NCBI GenBank assembly: GCA_022599775.1 | Contig: JAHZLQ010000026.1 | Coordinates: forward strand, 1 to 41,389 | Origin: Gammaproteobacteria bacterium | GTDB lineage: Bacteria; Pseudomonadota; Gammaproteobacteria; Nevskiales; Nevskiaceae | Direction of reading: 5' to 3' | Length of the DNA: 41,389 nt | Shown here: one piece after another, positions 16,372 to 24,722 of the stretch | How positions within the stretch are numbered: position 1 is the stretch's first letter | Layout: each line of letters opens with the position of its first letter | Notes under the pieces: model-generated | What the model was told of the DNA's origin: nothing | What the model saw: only the letters and a program-made list of their open reading frames with translations | Databases searched by the model: none | Position numbers and translations under genes: made by a program

Positions 16372-16468
16372 TCCGGCGCGGTTGCGGCCGCGCCGCGGCG
16401 GTGGGCTGGCGGACCGAAGCGCGGTTACACTGCCTGCCGATACCCAAACCGTGTAAGGCCACCGGCTC

Positions 16469-17080
16469 TTGAGCGAATTCTCCGAATCCAGTGCTTCGCT
16501 CGCGGCGCGTCACTACACGCGCCAGTCGCCGCGGCTGTCGCCGCAGCGCGCCGCGCGGGTACTGCGGCGCGGCGGCGTCATCGCCTATCCCACCGAAGGC
16601 GTCTGGGGTCTGGGTTGCGACCCTGACAATGCGCTCGCATGCGAGCGCATCCTGATGATCAAGAACCGGCCCTGGGAAAAGGGCCTGATCCTGGTCGCGA
16701 ACGACTTCGACCAGTTGATGCCCTGGATCACGCTGCCGTCGAATTCCGCGATCCGGCGCGCCGCGACCACCTGGCCGGGTCCGGTGACCTGGCTGTTTCC
16801 CTGCGCCGACGACTGCCCGCTGTGGCTCAGCGGCGACCACGACACCATTGCCGTACGCATCAGCGACCACCCGGTAGTGCGCGCGCTGTGCCACTACTTC
16901 GGCGGCGCCATCGTATCGACCAGCGCCAATCGTGCCGGCCGCGATCCGGCCCTGAGCGCGACGCGGGTGCGCCTGCAGCTACGCTCCGAAATCGATGGCC
17001 TGGTACCCGGCCCGCTGGGAGGTCTTGAGGGCCCCACGCCGATCCGCGACGTGCGCAGCGGATTCATGCTGCGGCGGTAA
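16469..17080 (+). CDS. tsaC: threonylcarbamoyl-AMP synthase TsaC (YrdC/Sua5 family)
   Basis: Makes threonylcarbamoyl-adenylate from threonine, bicarbonate and ATP for the t6A37 modification of tRNAs. The 203 residues form the YrdC domain, with [18 protein letters not shown], the KxR-type [25 protein letters not shown] and [18 protein letters not shown], all family hallmarks. The short length without a C-terminal extension favours TsaC over Sua5. It starts at TTG with TAAGG upstream. hemF follows 20 bases later. Confidence 0.94.
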   Translation: MSEFSESSASLAARHYTRQSPRLSPQRAARVLRRGGVIAYPTEGVWGLGCDPDNALACERILMIKNRPWEKGLILVANDFDQLMPWITLPSNSAIRRAATTWPGPVTWLFPCADDCPLWLSGDHDTIAVRISDHPVVRALCHYFGGAIVSTSANRAGRDPALSATRVRLQLRSEIDGLVPGPLGGLEGPTPIRDVRSGFMLRR

Positions 17081-17100
17081 AGCCGGAGATCCACGACCGT

Positions 17101-18012
17101 ATGAGCGATGTGACCGACGCCCGCGCCGTCGAATCCTATCTGCGCGGACTGCAGGACCGGATCTGCCACGAACTGGAGCGACTGGACGGCGAGGCGCGCT
17201 TCGTGGCGGACCCCTGGCAACGCGACGAAGGCGGCGGCGGCGTAAGCCGCATCCTCTCGGACGGCGCCGTGTTCGAGCGCGCCGGTGTCGGCTTTTCGGA
17301 TGTATATGGCTCGCACCTGCCGCCATCGGCCAGTGCGGCGCGCCCCGAGCTGGCCGGTCGCGGATTTCGTGCGATGGGCGTTTCGCTGGTGATCCACCCG
17401 CGCAACCCCTATGTGCCCACAGCCCATGCCAATGTGCGTTTCTTCATTGCCGAAAAGCCGGGCGAGGACCCGGTGTGGTGGTTCGGCGGCGGCTTCGATC
17501 TGACGCCGTACTACGGATTCGAGGACGACGTACGTCACTGGCACCGGCAGGCACAGGCCGCCTGCGCGCCGTTTGGCGAACATGTGCATCCACGGCTCAA
17601 GTCCTGGTGTGACGACTACTTCCACCTCAAGCACCGGAACGAGCCGCGCGGTGTCGGCGGCCTGTTCTTCGACGACTGGCAGGAGGGCGGATTCGATCAG
17701 GCCTTCGGCCTGATGCGCAGCGTCGGCGATCATTTCCTGCCGGCCTATGTTCCGATCGTCGAGCGCCGCGCCGCCCTGCCGTACGGCGAGCGTGAACGCG
17801 AGTGGCAGGCCTTGCGACGCGGCCGCTACGTGGAATTCAATCTGGTCTGGGACCGCGGCACCCTGTTCGGCCTGCAAAGTGGCGGTCGCACCGAATCGAT
17901 ACTGATGTCGATGCCGCCGCAAGTCGCCTGGCGCTACCGCCACGAACCGGCCCCGGCTTCGCCCGAAGCCGAACTGCTGGAGAGGTTCCTCAAGGTTCGC
18001 GACTGGGTCTGA
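17101..18012 (+). CDS. hemF: oxygen-dependent coproporphyrinogen-III oxidase
   Basis: Converts coproporphyrinogen III to protoporphyrinogen IX with O2 in haem synthesis, indicating aerobic metabolism. The 303 residues match the family length. Signatures include [75 protein letters not shown] and the C-terminal LPPQVAW-like MPPQVAWRY. It is 20 bases downstream of tsaC, preceded by GGAG. hemE, another gene of the pathway, lies at 35744. Confidence 0.97.
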   Translation: MSDVTDARAVESYLRGLQDRICHELERLDGEARFVADPWQRDEGGGGVSRILSDGAVFERAGVGFSDVYGSHLPPSASAARPELAGRGFRAMGVSLVIHPRNPYVPTAHANVRFFIAEKPGEDPVWWFGGGFDLTPYYGFEDDVRHWHRQAQAACAPFGEHVHPRLKSWCDDYFHLKHRNEPRGVGGLFFDDWQEGGFDQAFGLMRSVGDHFLPAYVPIVERRAALPYGEREREWQALRRGRYVEFNLVWDRGTLFGLQSGGRTESILMSMPPQVAWRYRHEPAPASPEAELLERFLKVRDWV

Positions 18013-18051
18013 AGCATATTCATCCGGCCGACAGTCGGCGTTCGATAAGGT

Positions 18052-18084
18052 AGAACTATCTATAAGGGCTGTTTGTATAGTTCT
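18052..18084. promoter_or_regulatory. inverted-repeat operator upstream of oxyR
   Basis: AGAACTAT (18052-18059) and ATAGTTCT (18077-18084) form a perfect 8-bp inverted repeat with a 17-base spacer. The half-sites resemble the ATAG/CTAT elements of OxyR sites. The right half overlaps a good -10 (TATAGT, 18076-18081), so binding would affect transcription of oxyR itself. The oxyR ATG follows 14 bases later without a clear Shine-Dalgarno sequence. Confidence 0.6.
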
Positions 18085-18098
18085 GATACATTGAACAC

Positions 18099-19034
18099 AT
18101 GACATTGACTGAACTTCGCTATCTGGTGAATCTCGACAAGGAACGGCACTTCGGCCGTGCCGCCGAGCGTTCATTCGTTTCGCAGCCAACCCTGTCGGTG
18201 GCCCTCAAGAAACTCGAGGACGAACTTGGCGTGATGCTGTTCGAGCGCAATCGCGGCGAGGCGCGGCCGACCCCGGTCGGCGTGCGCATCATCGGGCAGG
18301 CCAAGCGGGTGCTGGCCGAGGCCGCGCTGGTCGGAGACCTCGCCAAGGAAGGGCGTGACGAACTGGTCGGGCCGCTGCGGTTCGGCGCGATCTACACCGT
18401 AGGTCCCTATCTGCTGCCGTATCTGATCCCGATCCTGCGCCGAAATGCGCCGATGATGCCCTTGGTCATTGAGGAAAACTTCACCTCGGTGCTACTGGAA
18501 CAACTGCGCAACAACGAGCTCGACGTGGCCATTCTGGCGCTGCCGATCGACATGAACGGCCTGCAATCCTGGCCGCTGTATGACGAGGATTTCGTGGTCT
18601 TGCTGCCACCGGACCATCACTGGACCGAGGAGCAATCGATCACCGCGCGACGCATGAGCGAGGAGCCTCTGCTCCTGCTCGGGCCCGGTCACTGCTTTCG
18701 CGATCAGGTGCTCGAAGCCTGTCCCAAGTGTGTCGACGCCGATGGTGACGGCCCCAAGCCGCAGACCGGGTCGAGCCTGGAGACGATCCGACACATGGTG
18801 GCCAGCGGCCTGGGCATCACCGTGCTGCCGCAGTCATCGATCGAAAACCGACCGCAGGAGCCGAGCCTGCTGGTCGCCAAGCCGTTCGCGCCGCCGGCAC
18901 CATCACGCCGCATCGCCTTGATCTGGCGCAAGACGTTTCCGAGGACCAAGGCGATCGAGGTGCTGCGTGCCGCGATACTCGAATCCCAGATGAAGGGTGT
19001 GCGGTTTGTGGAAGAACAAGGACAGGCCGCCTGA
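18099..19034 (+). CDS. oxyR: LysR-family hydrogen peroxide sensor OxyR
   Basis: A transcription regulator that switches on peroxide defence when two cysteines form a disulfide. The 311-residue protein starts MTLTELRYLVNLDKERHFGRAAERSFVSQPTLS, the LysR winged helix-turn-helix. The redox motif GHCFRDQVLEAC puts cysteines at residues 199 and 208, exactly the positions of the E. coli OxyR pair, supporting a true OxyR rather than a general LysR. No catalase or ahpC gene is adjacent in this window, so its targets lie elsewhere. Confidence 0.93.
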   Translation: MTLTELRYLVNLDKERHFGRAAERSFVSQPTLSVALKKLEDELGVMLFERNRGEARPTPVGVRIIGQAKRVLAEAALVGDLAKEGRDELVGPLRFGAIYTVGPYLLPYLIPILRRNAPMMPLVIEENFTSVLLEQLRNNELDVAILALPIDMNGLQSWPLYDEDFVVLLPPDHHWTEEQSITARRMSEEPLLLLGPGHCFRDQVLEACPKCVDADGDGPKPQTGSSLETIRHMVASGLGITVLPQSSIENRPQEPSLLVAKPFAPPAPSRRIALIWRKTFPRTKAIEVLRAAILESQMKGVRFVEEQGQAA

Positions 19035-19078
19035 TCGTCGATCAGCGGCGAATCGTCCGCCGGAAGGGGGTAGACACC

Positions 19079-19495
19079 ATGAAACTATCAGGAAAACGTC
19101 CCAAGAATCTCGGCGTGCGTGAGGGTCGCCTCGCGCCATGCCCCAACAAGCCGAATTGTGTCAGCAGCCTCTCGGGTGCCGGAGAAGGCAGTTCGATCGA
19201 AGACAATCCGCAGCACGTCCATCCGTTCCGGTTCGTCGGCGATCCGCTGGCGGTGATTCCGCGCTTGCGGCAGATCGTCGAGAGCTGGCCGCGCGCCACG
19301 GTGGTCACGGCGGACGAGCGGTATCTGCACGCCGAGTTCGAATCAAGGCTGCTCGGCTTCGTCGATGACGTGGAGTTCTATGTCATGCCCGACGAAGGCA
19401 CCGTCCAATTGCGTTCGGCCGCGCGCCTGGGCTATTCGGATTTCGGGGTCAATCGGGCCCGCATCGAAGAGCTGCGCGAGCGCTTCGAAAGCTGA
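19079..19495 (+). CDS. DUF1499 family protein
   Basis: A 138-residue protein of the DUF1499 family, function unknown. Family text is clear: the cysteine pair in APCPNKPNCVSS near the N-terminus, then AEFESRLLGFVDDVEFYV and the C-terminal RSAARLGYSDFGVNRARIEELR. There is no obvious signal peptide. It follows oxyR after 44 bases with a GGAAGGGGG ribosome binding site and may be co-transcribed with it. It converges with the peptidoglycan-binding lipoprotein gene, 20 bases apart. Confidence 0.88.
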   Translation: MKLSGKRPKNLGVREGRLAPCPNKPNCVSSLSGAGEGSSIEDNPQHVHPFRFVGDPLAVIPRLRQIVESWPRATVVTADERYLHAEFESRLLGFVDDVEFYVMPDEGTVQLRSAARLGYSDFGVNRARIEELRERFES

Positions 19496-19515
19496 CCGGT
19501 GGCGAGCGGTGCCCC

Positions 19516-20931
19516 TCAGTTGGCGACGCCGAGCGCGCGCAGGGTATCGAGGTTCAGGTAGGCATCGACCGGCAGCTTGTGGCTACGCTGATAGGCGTTC
19601 ACCGCCGCCATCGTGCGTGGACCCACCTTGCCGTCAATCGGACCCGGATCGTGCCCGGCACTCTTGAGCGCACGCTGCAGGCGCTGGATCGTGCCCGGGC
19701 TCATGTTGGTCTCGCACAATACCGGCCGCCATTCGAGCTGCGAAGCCGACACCAGTTGCTTGACCGGCATGCTCGATGTCTGCTGCGGCACTTGCACGCG
19801 CCGCACCTGACCGGGTGAGCTGAGCTCCTGCACGGTCATCTGCGAGGTCTGCGGTGCGACGGCGACCCGCCGGACCTGTGCCGGCCGATCGATCACGCGC
19901 CGAGTCACCGTGCGGTACTCCGCGGGAATCTCGACCTGGCGGACCTCCGGCGTGCGCCGCATCACGCGCCGCGTCACCGTGCTGTACTGGGCCGGTTCCT
20001 CGACCAGGCAGTAAATCTGCCCGGTGCCGTAATCCTGCCGCTCGATCGGCCCACGCCCCGGCTTCCATACCTGCCGCGCCGGCGCGATCATGATGCGTTC
20101 GTTCTGGGTTTCGTAGACCGGTTCGGTGGTCACATAGCGCGTCGAGGCCGGACGCACCAGGACCTGCTCGGTCACGGTCTTGAACGTGGCCGGGATCACT
20201 TCCAGCCGTTCGTAGGCTTCCTGGGTGGTGAAGCTGCGTGTTCCGCTGGTGTACTGCGGCGGAACCACTTCATAGCGTTCGTACGCGGGCTGTGACACGT
20301 AGTCGCGCCTCACGGTCTGGTAGCGCTCGGGTGTGCGCACCAGCGCATAGCACTCACCGGCGCGCGCCGCCGGCATCGGCGGAATCGACGGACTGGTGGC
20401 AACCATGCTGGCATCGGTATACGGCGTCACCGAGGTCTCGACGTAGCGCGTCGGTTCCACCGAAGCATCCGAATACAGCACTCCGGAATCGACTGTCTGC
20501 CAGCTCGAATAGTTGCTTGAGTTGGTGGTGGTGGCCACCGTGTTCCAGCTCGAATAGCCACCGGTCGAAGCGGTCGAATCAGCCGTGCTGGCGTAGCCGG
20601 TGTCGCTGCTCGCGTAACGGGCATTGCCGCTGTCGAGCGTGGCGCTGCGCTGGTACATCGCCAGGCGCTCGGCGGTGCGCTGTTGTTCGATCTCCGCATT
20701 GGTCTGCTTGCGGAAGGTCGGCGTATCCAGAATCGCAGCCCGCCGATTCTCGAATTCGAAAGCTGGGCTGGGCGGCGGCTGCGCGGTACGGGCCGTCGTC
20801 ACATACGGTGCCGGAATCGTGGCTTCGCGCAGATAGGCGTCGTCCTCGCTGATGTAACGGTCGCTCGCACAGGCGCCCAGTGCAAGTGTCGCCAGCAAGG
20901 CGCCGCTAAGCCTTCGATTATGCAACGACAT
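19516..20931 (-). CDS. peptidoglycan-binding repeat lipoprotein
   Basis: A 471-residue exported protein. It begins MSLHNRRLSGALLATLALGAC, a lipoprotein signal peptide. The ATG at 20929-20931 with AAGGGAG just upstream is chosen over an ATG 12 codons earlier. A serine/threonine/tyrosine-rich low-complexity region (about 90-180) follows. The middle (about 190-400) consists of degenerate repeats around 20-25 residues long, such as PERYQTVRRDYV, PATFKTVTEQVLVRP, PAQYSTVTRRVMRRTP and PAEYRTVTRRVIDRP. The last 65 residues are a PG_binding_1 domain (IQRLQRALKSAGHDPGPIDG, then VGPRTMAAVNAYQ). It is probably a wall-bound surface or periplasmic structural protein; the role of the repeats is unknown. 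Confidence 0.88.
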   Translation of the reverse strand: MSLHNRRLSGALLATLALGACASDRYISEDDAYLREATIPAPYVTTARTAQPPPSPAFEFENRRAAILDTPTFRKQTNAEIEQQRTAERLAMYQRSATLDSGNARYASSDTGYASTADSTASTGGYSSWNTVATTTNSSNYSSWQTVDSGVLYSDASVEPTRYVETSVTPYTDASMVATSPSIPPMPAARAGECYALVRTPERYQTVRRDYVSQPAYERYEVVPPQYTSGTRSFTTQEAYERLEVIPATFKTVTEQVLVRPASTRYVTTEPVYETQNERIMIAPARQVWKPGRGPIERQDYGTGQIYCLVEEPAQYSTVTRRVMRRTPEVRQVEIPAEYRTVTRRVIDRPAQVRRVAVAPQTSQMTVQELSSPGQVRRVQVPQQTSSMPVKQLVSASQLEWRPVLCETNMSPGTIQRLQRALKSAGHDPGPIDGKVGPRTMAAVNAYQRSHKLPVDAYLNLDTLRALGVAN

Positions 20932-21066
20932 ACATCTCCCTTGATCCCCATCGCGCCGGCCGGTCAACGCCGCCGCATGGTAGCGATGCCGCCCGAGTTT
21001 CGTCTAACCGTCAAGATGCATCATGCCACGCCGCCGCTCGGCTCAGGGCACCGTGGCGGTACGCCG

Positions 21067-23193
21067 TCAAAGTCCCGTGTAATGCCACAGGAAGGCATAG
21101 ATGTCGGCGGACTCCTCGATCTTCTTGGCCACCGGTTTGCCGCCGCCGTGACCGGCCTTGGTATCGATGCGGATGATCACGGGTCGCGCATCGCCCTGCG
21201 CCGCGGCCTGCATGGCGGCCGTGTACTTGAACGAATGTCCTGGCACCACGCGATCGTCGTGATCACCGGTGGTGACGAGCACGGCCGGGTAGTCCGCGTC
21301 AGGGTTCACGTTGTGCACCGGTGAGATGGCACGCAAGGATGGGAACATCTCGGCATCGTCGCTGGAGCCGTAGTCGCTGACCCAGGCCCAGCCGATCGTG
21401 AATTTCTGGAAGCGCAGCATGTCCATCACGCCGACGGTCGGGACCGCTGCCGCGAACAGGCCGGGTGCCTGATTGACGCAGGCGCCGATCAGCAGGCCGC
21501 CATTGGAACGGCCGTTGATGCCGAGCTGGCGCGGTGTGGTCCAGCGCTGCGCCACCAGATAGCGCCCCGCCGCGATGAAGTCATCGAACACGTTCTGCTT
21601 GTTCTGCAGCGTGCCGGCGCGGTGCCAGGCTTCACCGTACTCGCCGCCACCGCGCAGGTTCGCCAGCGCGAAGATGCCGCCGCGTTCCATCCAGACCAGA
21701 CGTTCAACCTGGAACGACGGTGTCTGCGCGAGATCGAATCCACCGTAAGCATAAAGATAGGTTCTGTGCGTCTGCTCGCGTGACAGCCCTTTTCGGTGGC
21801 TGATGAACATCGGCACACGGGTACCGTCGGCGGAGCGGTAGAACACCTGCTCGGTTACGTAGTCGTCGGGGTCATAGGCAAGCTGCGGTGCGAAAAACAC
21901 CGAGCCTTTCCCGCGATCAAGGTCGTAGACGTACTGGGTGGTCGGTTGCAGGAACGACTCGAAGCCGTAGTACAGCGTGGATTGACCGGCTTCGCCCTCG
22001 ACTTCGGTGACCGACCCCAGGCCCGGCAGTCCGATCTCACCGAGCGCCTCGCCATCGAGCCCATAGCGGCGCAGCCGGTGCGTTGCGTCGTGCATCGCCA
22101 GCACGATCAGTTCGTCACCGGCCCGCGTCACGGTGTCGATGGTGTCCGGGCCTTCGGGGATGACGACCTCGGCGGTGGCGTTCTTCAGAGGCTCGAAGGC
22201 GATCACGCGCTTGCGCTCGGCGCCGTCATTGCTCAGCACGAACAGCCTCGAATCCTGACTTCCGATCAGCAGGAAATCGGCGCGGAACTCGTCGACCAGC
22301 CTGATCAAGGGTCTGTCGAACACCGGCGCATCCGGCGTCTTCAGGTCCTTGGCATACAGCAGGTTCTGGCTGGTGCCCTCCCAGACCGAAACCACCAGCC
22401 AGCGACCATCGGCGGTAACCTCGCCGGCAAAGCCGAGCCTCGGCTGCTCGGGGCGTTCATAGATCAAGCGATCCTTGGTCTGGTCCTCACCGAGTCTGTG
22501 GTAGTAGAGCTTCTGGTTGGCAAGGTCGTCGAAGGTGCCGGGATCGGCGCCGGCCGGTGGTGCCGGATAGCGCGAATAGAACACGCCGGCACTGTCATGC
22601 GTCCACGACACCTCGGAGAACTTCATGCGCTTGAGCGTGTCCGCGCGGTCCTCACCGCTGGCGATGTCGCGGAAGCGGAACTCCACCCAGTCGGAACCGG
22701 AGCGTTGCAGACCATAGGCCAGCCAGCGTCCATCCGGTGACACCACGGTTCCGGCCAACGCGACCGTGCCGTCGGTCGACAGCGTGTTCGGATCGAGCAG
22801 CACGCGCGGCGTGGCGCCGATCGGACTCTCGACGTAGAGCACGGACTGGTTCTGCAGGCCGTCATTCCTGAGATAGAAACGCTTGCCCGCGCGCGTGAAC
22901 GGCGTACCGCTGCGTTCGTAGTTCCACAATTCGGTCATGCGCCTTTCGAACGCGGGCCGCGCCGGAAGCTTCGCCAGCAAGGGTTTTGAAATGGCGTTCT
23001 CGGCCTCGACCCAGGCGCGCGTCTGCGGCGAGTCGACGTCTTCGAGCCAGCGATAGGGATCGGCGACGCGGGTACCGAAATAGTCGTCGACGACCGTGCC
23101 CTGCCGTGCGTTCGGGTAGTCGAAGCTCTGGGCCGTGCTCACGGCAGGTGCGGCCAGCATGAGGCCGGCAAACAGGCAGGCGGTTCTGAACAT
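21067..23193 (-). CDS. exported prolyl oligopeptidase (S9A)
   Basis: A 708-residue serine peptidase that cleaves short peptides after proline. A Sec signal peptide (MFRTACLFAGLMLAAPAVSTAQ) directs it to the periplasm or outside. The N-terminal FDYPNARQGTVVDDYFGTRVADPYRWLEDVDS is the family opening. A seven-bladed propeller spans roughly 90-420. The catalytic domain has Ser563 in NGRSNGGLL, the DDRV acid motif near 646 and His682 in KAGHGGGK. It lies 141 bases after the protease gene at 23335, with a terminator between, so it is probably transcribed separately. Confidence 0.96.
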   Translation of the reverse strand: MFRTACLFAGLMLAAPAVSTAQSFDYPNARQGTVVDDYFGTRVADPYRWLEDVDSPQTRAWVEAENAISKPLLAKLPARPAFERRMTELWNYERSGTPFTRAGKRFYLRNDGLQNQSVLYVESPIGATPRVLLDPNTLSTDGTVALAGTVVSPDGRWLAYGLQRSGSDWVEFRFRDIASGEDRADTLKRMKFSEVSWTHDSAGVFYSRYPAPPAGADPGTFDDLANQKLYYHRLGEDQTKDRLIYERPEQPRLGFAGEVTADGRWLVVSVWEGTSQNLLYAKDLKTPDAPVFDRPLIRLVDEFRADFLLIGSQDSRLFVLSNDGAERKRVIAFEPLKNATAEVVIPEGPDTIDTVTRAGDELIVLAMHDATHRLRRYGLDGEALGEIGLPGLGSVTEVEGEAGQSTLYYGFESFLQPTTQYVYDLDRGKGSVFFAPQLAYDPDDYVTEQVFYRSADGTRVPMFISHRKGLSREQTHRTYLYAYGGFDLAQTPSFQVERLVWMERGGIFALANLRGGGEYGEAWHRAGTLQNKQNVFDDFIAAGRYLVAQRWTTPRQLGINGRSNGGLLIGACVNQAPGLFAAAVPTVGVMDMLRFQKFTIGWAWVSDYGSSDDAEMFPSLRAISPVHNVNPDADYPAVLVTTGDHDDRVVPGHSFKYTAAMQAAAQGDARPVIIRIDTKAGHGGGKPVAKKIEESADIYAFLWHYTGL

Positions 23194-23274
23194 GGGGTTC
23201 CCGGAATTGTGGCTTTGGCGCGATGGCCATGAACCCGGGAAGTGTCGCTCTGGAAGCGACGCGCGCGCAACGCA

Positions 23275-23305
23275 AAGCGGGACGGAGTCAGCCCCCGTCC
23301 CGCTT
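23275..23305 (-). terminator. terminator of the subtilisin-family gene
   Basis: AAGCGGGACGG (23275-23285) and CCGTCCCGCTT (23295-23305) give an 11-bp perfect stem with a 9-base loop just past the protease stop. On the minus strand the stem ends in CTTTGCG, a weak T-run, so it is a likely but not ideal intrinsic terminator. Confidence 0.6.
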
Positions 23306-23334
23306 CGATACCGCTGTTTGCTGCTGGCCCCGGA

Positions 23335-24570
23335 TCAGAGGCTGGGCGGCAGATAGATCAACAAGTTCGGCGAACTCGCCGGGTCCGCGACCAGACCGGC
23401 ACTGGCGCTGCCTTCGAGGAAGCTCTCGACCTGGGCCGGGCTCGCGCCGGGCGCGGTCGACAGATAGCGCGCCGCCGCACCGGCGACCAGCGGACTCGCC
23501 ATGGAGGTTCCGCTGTAGGTGTTGGTGCCGGTGTCGTCGGTGTTGCTCGCCGACACCACGTTGGAACCCGGCGCGAACAGATCCACGCAGCTGCCGAAGT
23601 TGGAGTAGCTGGCGCGAGTATCGCTGGCGTCGGTCGCAGCGACGGTGATGCCGGCGGTGACACGGCCCGGCGAGCTGCCGCAGGCATCGGCGTCCTCGTT
23701 GCCGGCCGCCATCACCACGGTCACGCCCTGGGCGATCAGGTTGCTGACGGCATCGTCGAGCGTGGCCGAGACACCGCCGCCGAGCGACATATTGGCCACG
23801 GCCGGCAGGCTCGCGTTGCCCGCCACCCAGTCGACACCGGCGATGATCGTGGAGGTGGAGCTTGAGTTGCCGCAACCGAACACGCGTACCGGTACCACGG
23901 TGGCGCCCTTGGCCACGCCGTAGGTGGTGCCCATGGCCGTGCCGGAAACATGTGTGCCGTGACCGTTGCAGTCATCGGTGTTGACCGGGTCCGGCGTCGG
24001 GCAATTACGGCCCAGCAACAGACACAGCAGCCCGCCGGCGCTGTTGGCCGCGAAGTTGCGACCACTGGCGACGCGGCCGGCGAAATCGACGTGGGATGCG
24101 TTGAGACCGGTGTCGATCACATAGACGTTCACCCCTAAACCCGCACTGGCATAGCTGTAGGTGTCGTCCAGCGGTAGCGTGGGCTGATCGAGCCGGTCGA
24201 TGTTGTAGCCGGCGTCGAACTGCGTGGCGGACAGCTCCATGCGACGGTCCTGCTCGACACGCGCGACCAGCGGGCTGTTGCCCAGCGCGCGTGCGGCCAC
24301 TGCCGGCAGACGCACCGCGAAGCCGTCGATGCTGTGCTGATAGACCTGCAGCAGCTGGCCGCCGCCGACGCGGCCCAACAGTGCCTGAGCCGTCTGCCGC
24401 ACCGGCCCGGTGGCATTGCTGCCCGGCTTGAGCGTGACGATGTACTGCTCCGGAATCAGCGTATTGGTCGATGCCGCCGTGCGATCCTCCGCACTGGCAG
24501 TGCTCATCGTGGATAGTCCAAGCGCGGCCATCAGACTGGCGGCCGCGAGTGCCCTCACTCCCTTGATCAT
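23335..24570 (-). CDS. secreted subtilisin-family serine protease (S8, proteinase K-like)
   Basis: A 411-residue preproprotease. The signal peptide ends at about residue 27 (STASA). An inhibitor I9 propeptide follows (YIVTLKPGSN... to ...LVARVEQDRRM, about 43-112), then the mature domain with Asp153 (VIDTG), His204 (NGHGTHVSG), the oxyanion Asn291 (AAGNE) and Ser356 (GTSMASPLVAG). Six cysteines in the mature domain suggest disulfides and secretion. A hydrophobic insertion (GGLLCLLLGRNCPTPDP) before the His motif is unusual in length. The start has AGGGAGAG upstream. It diverges from the ydbH-like gene across 152 bases. Confidence 0.96.
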   Translation of the reverse strand: MIKGVRALAAASLMAALGLSTMSTASAEDRTAASTNTLIPEQYIVTLKPGSNATGPVRQTAQALLGRVGGGQLLQVYQHSIDGFAVRLPAVAARALGNSPLVARVEQDRRMELSATQFDAGYNIDRLDQPTLPLDDTYSYASAGLGVNVYVIDTGLNASHVDFAGRVASGRNFAANSAGGLLCLLLGRNCPTPDPVNTDDCNGHGTHVSGTAMGTTYGVAKGATVVPVRVFGCGNSSSTSTIIAGVDWVAGNASLPAVANMSLGGGVSATLDDAVSNLIAQGVTVVMAAGNEDADACGSSPGRVTAGITVAATDASDTRASYSNFGSCVDLFAPGSNVVSASNTDDTGTNTYSGTSMASPLVAGAAARYLSTAPGASPAQVESFLEGSASAGLVADPASSPNLLIYLPPSL

Positions 24571-24722
24571 GCGGTTCTCTCCCTGAAATTATTGCTGTCG
24601 CCGCACCCACAGCCTCGCGGCAATGCCCGTGCTTGTAACAGATTGTTGCCGCTACCGACCAGCATTCGGGCCATAACCTGGGGTTTACCCGGGACTCGGG
24701 AATCACATGCGACTATCACCAC

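Noticed and set aside
16375-16394. GC-rich hairpin after topA as a terminator
   Set aside because: GGCGCGG/CCGCGCC can pair but there is no T-run, and such stems are frequent in GC-rich spacers.
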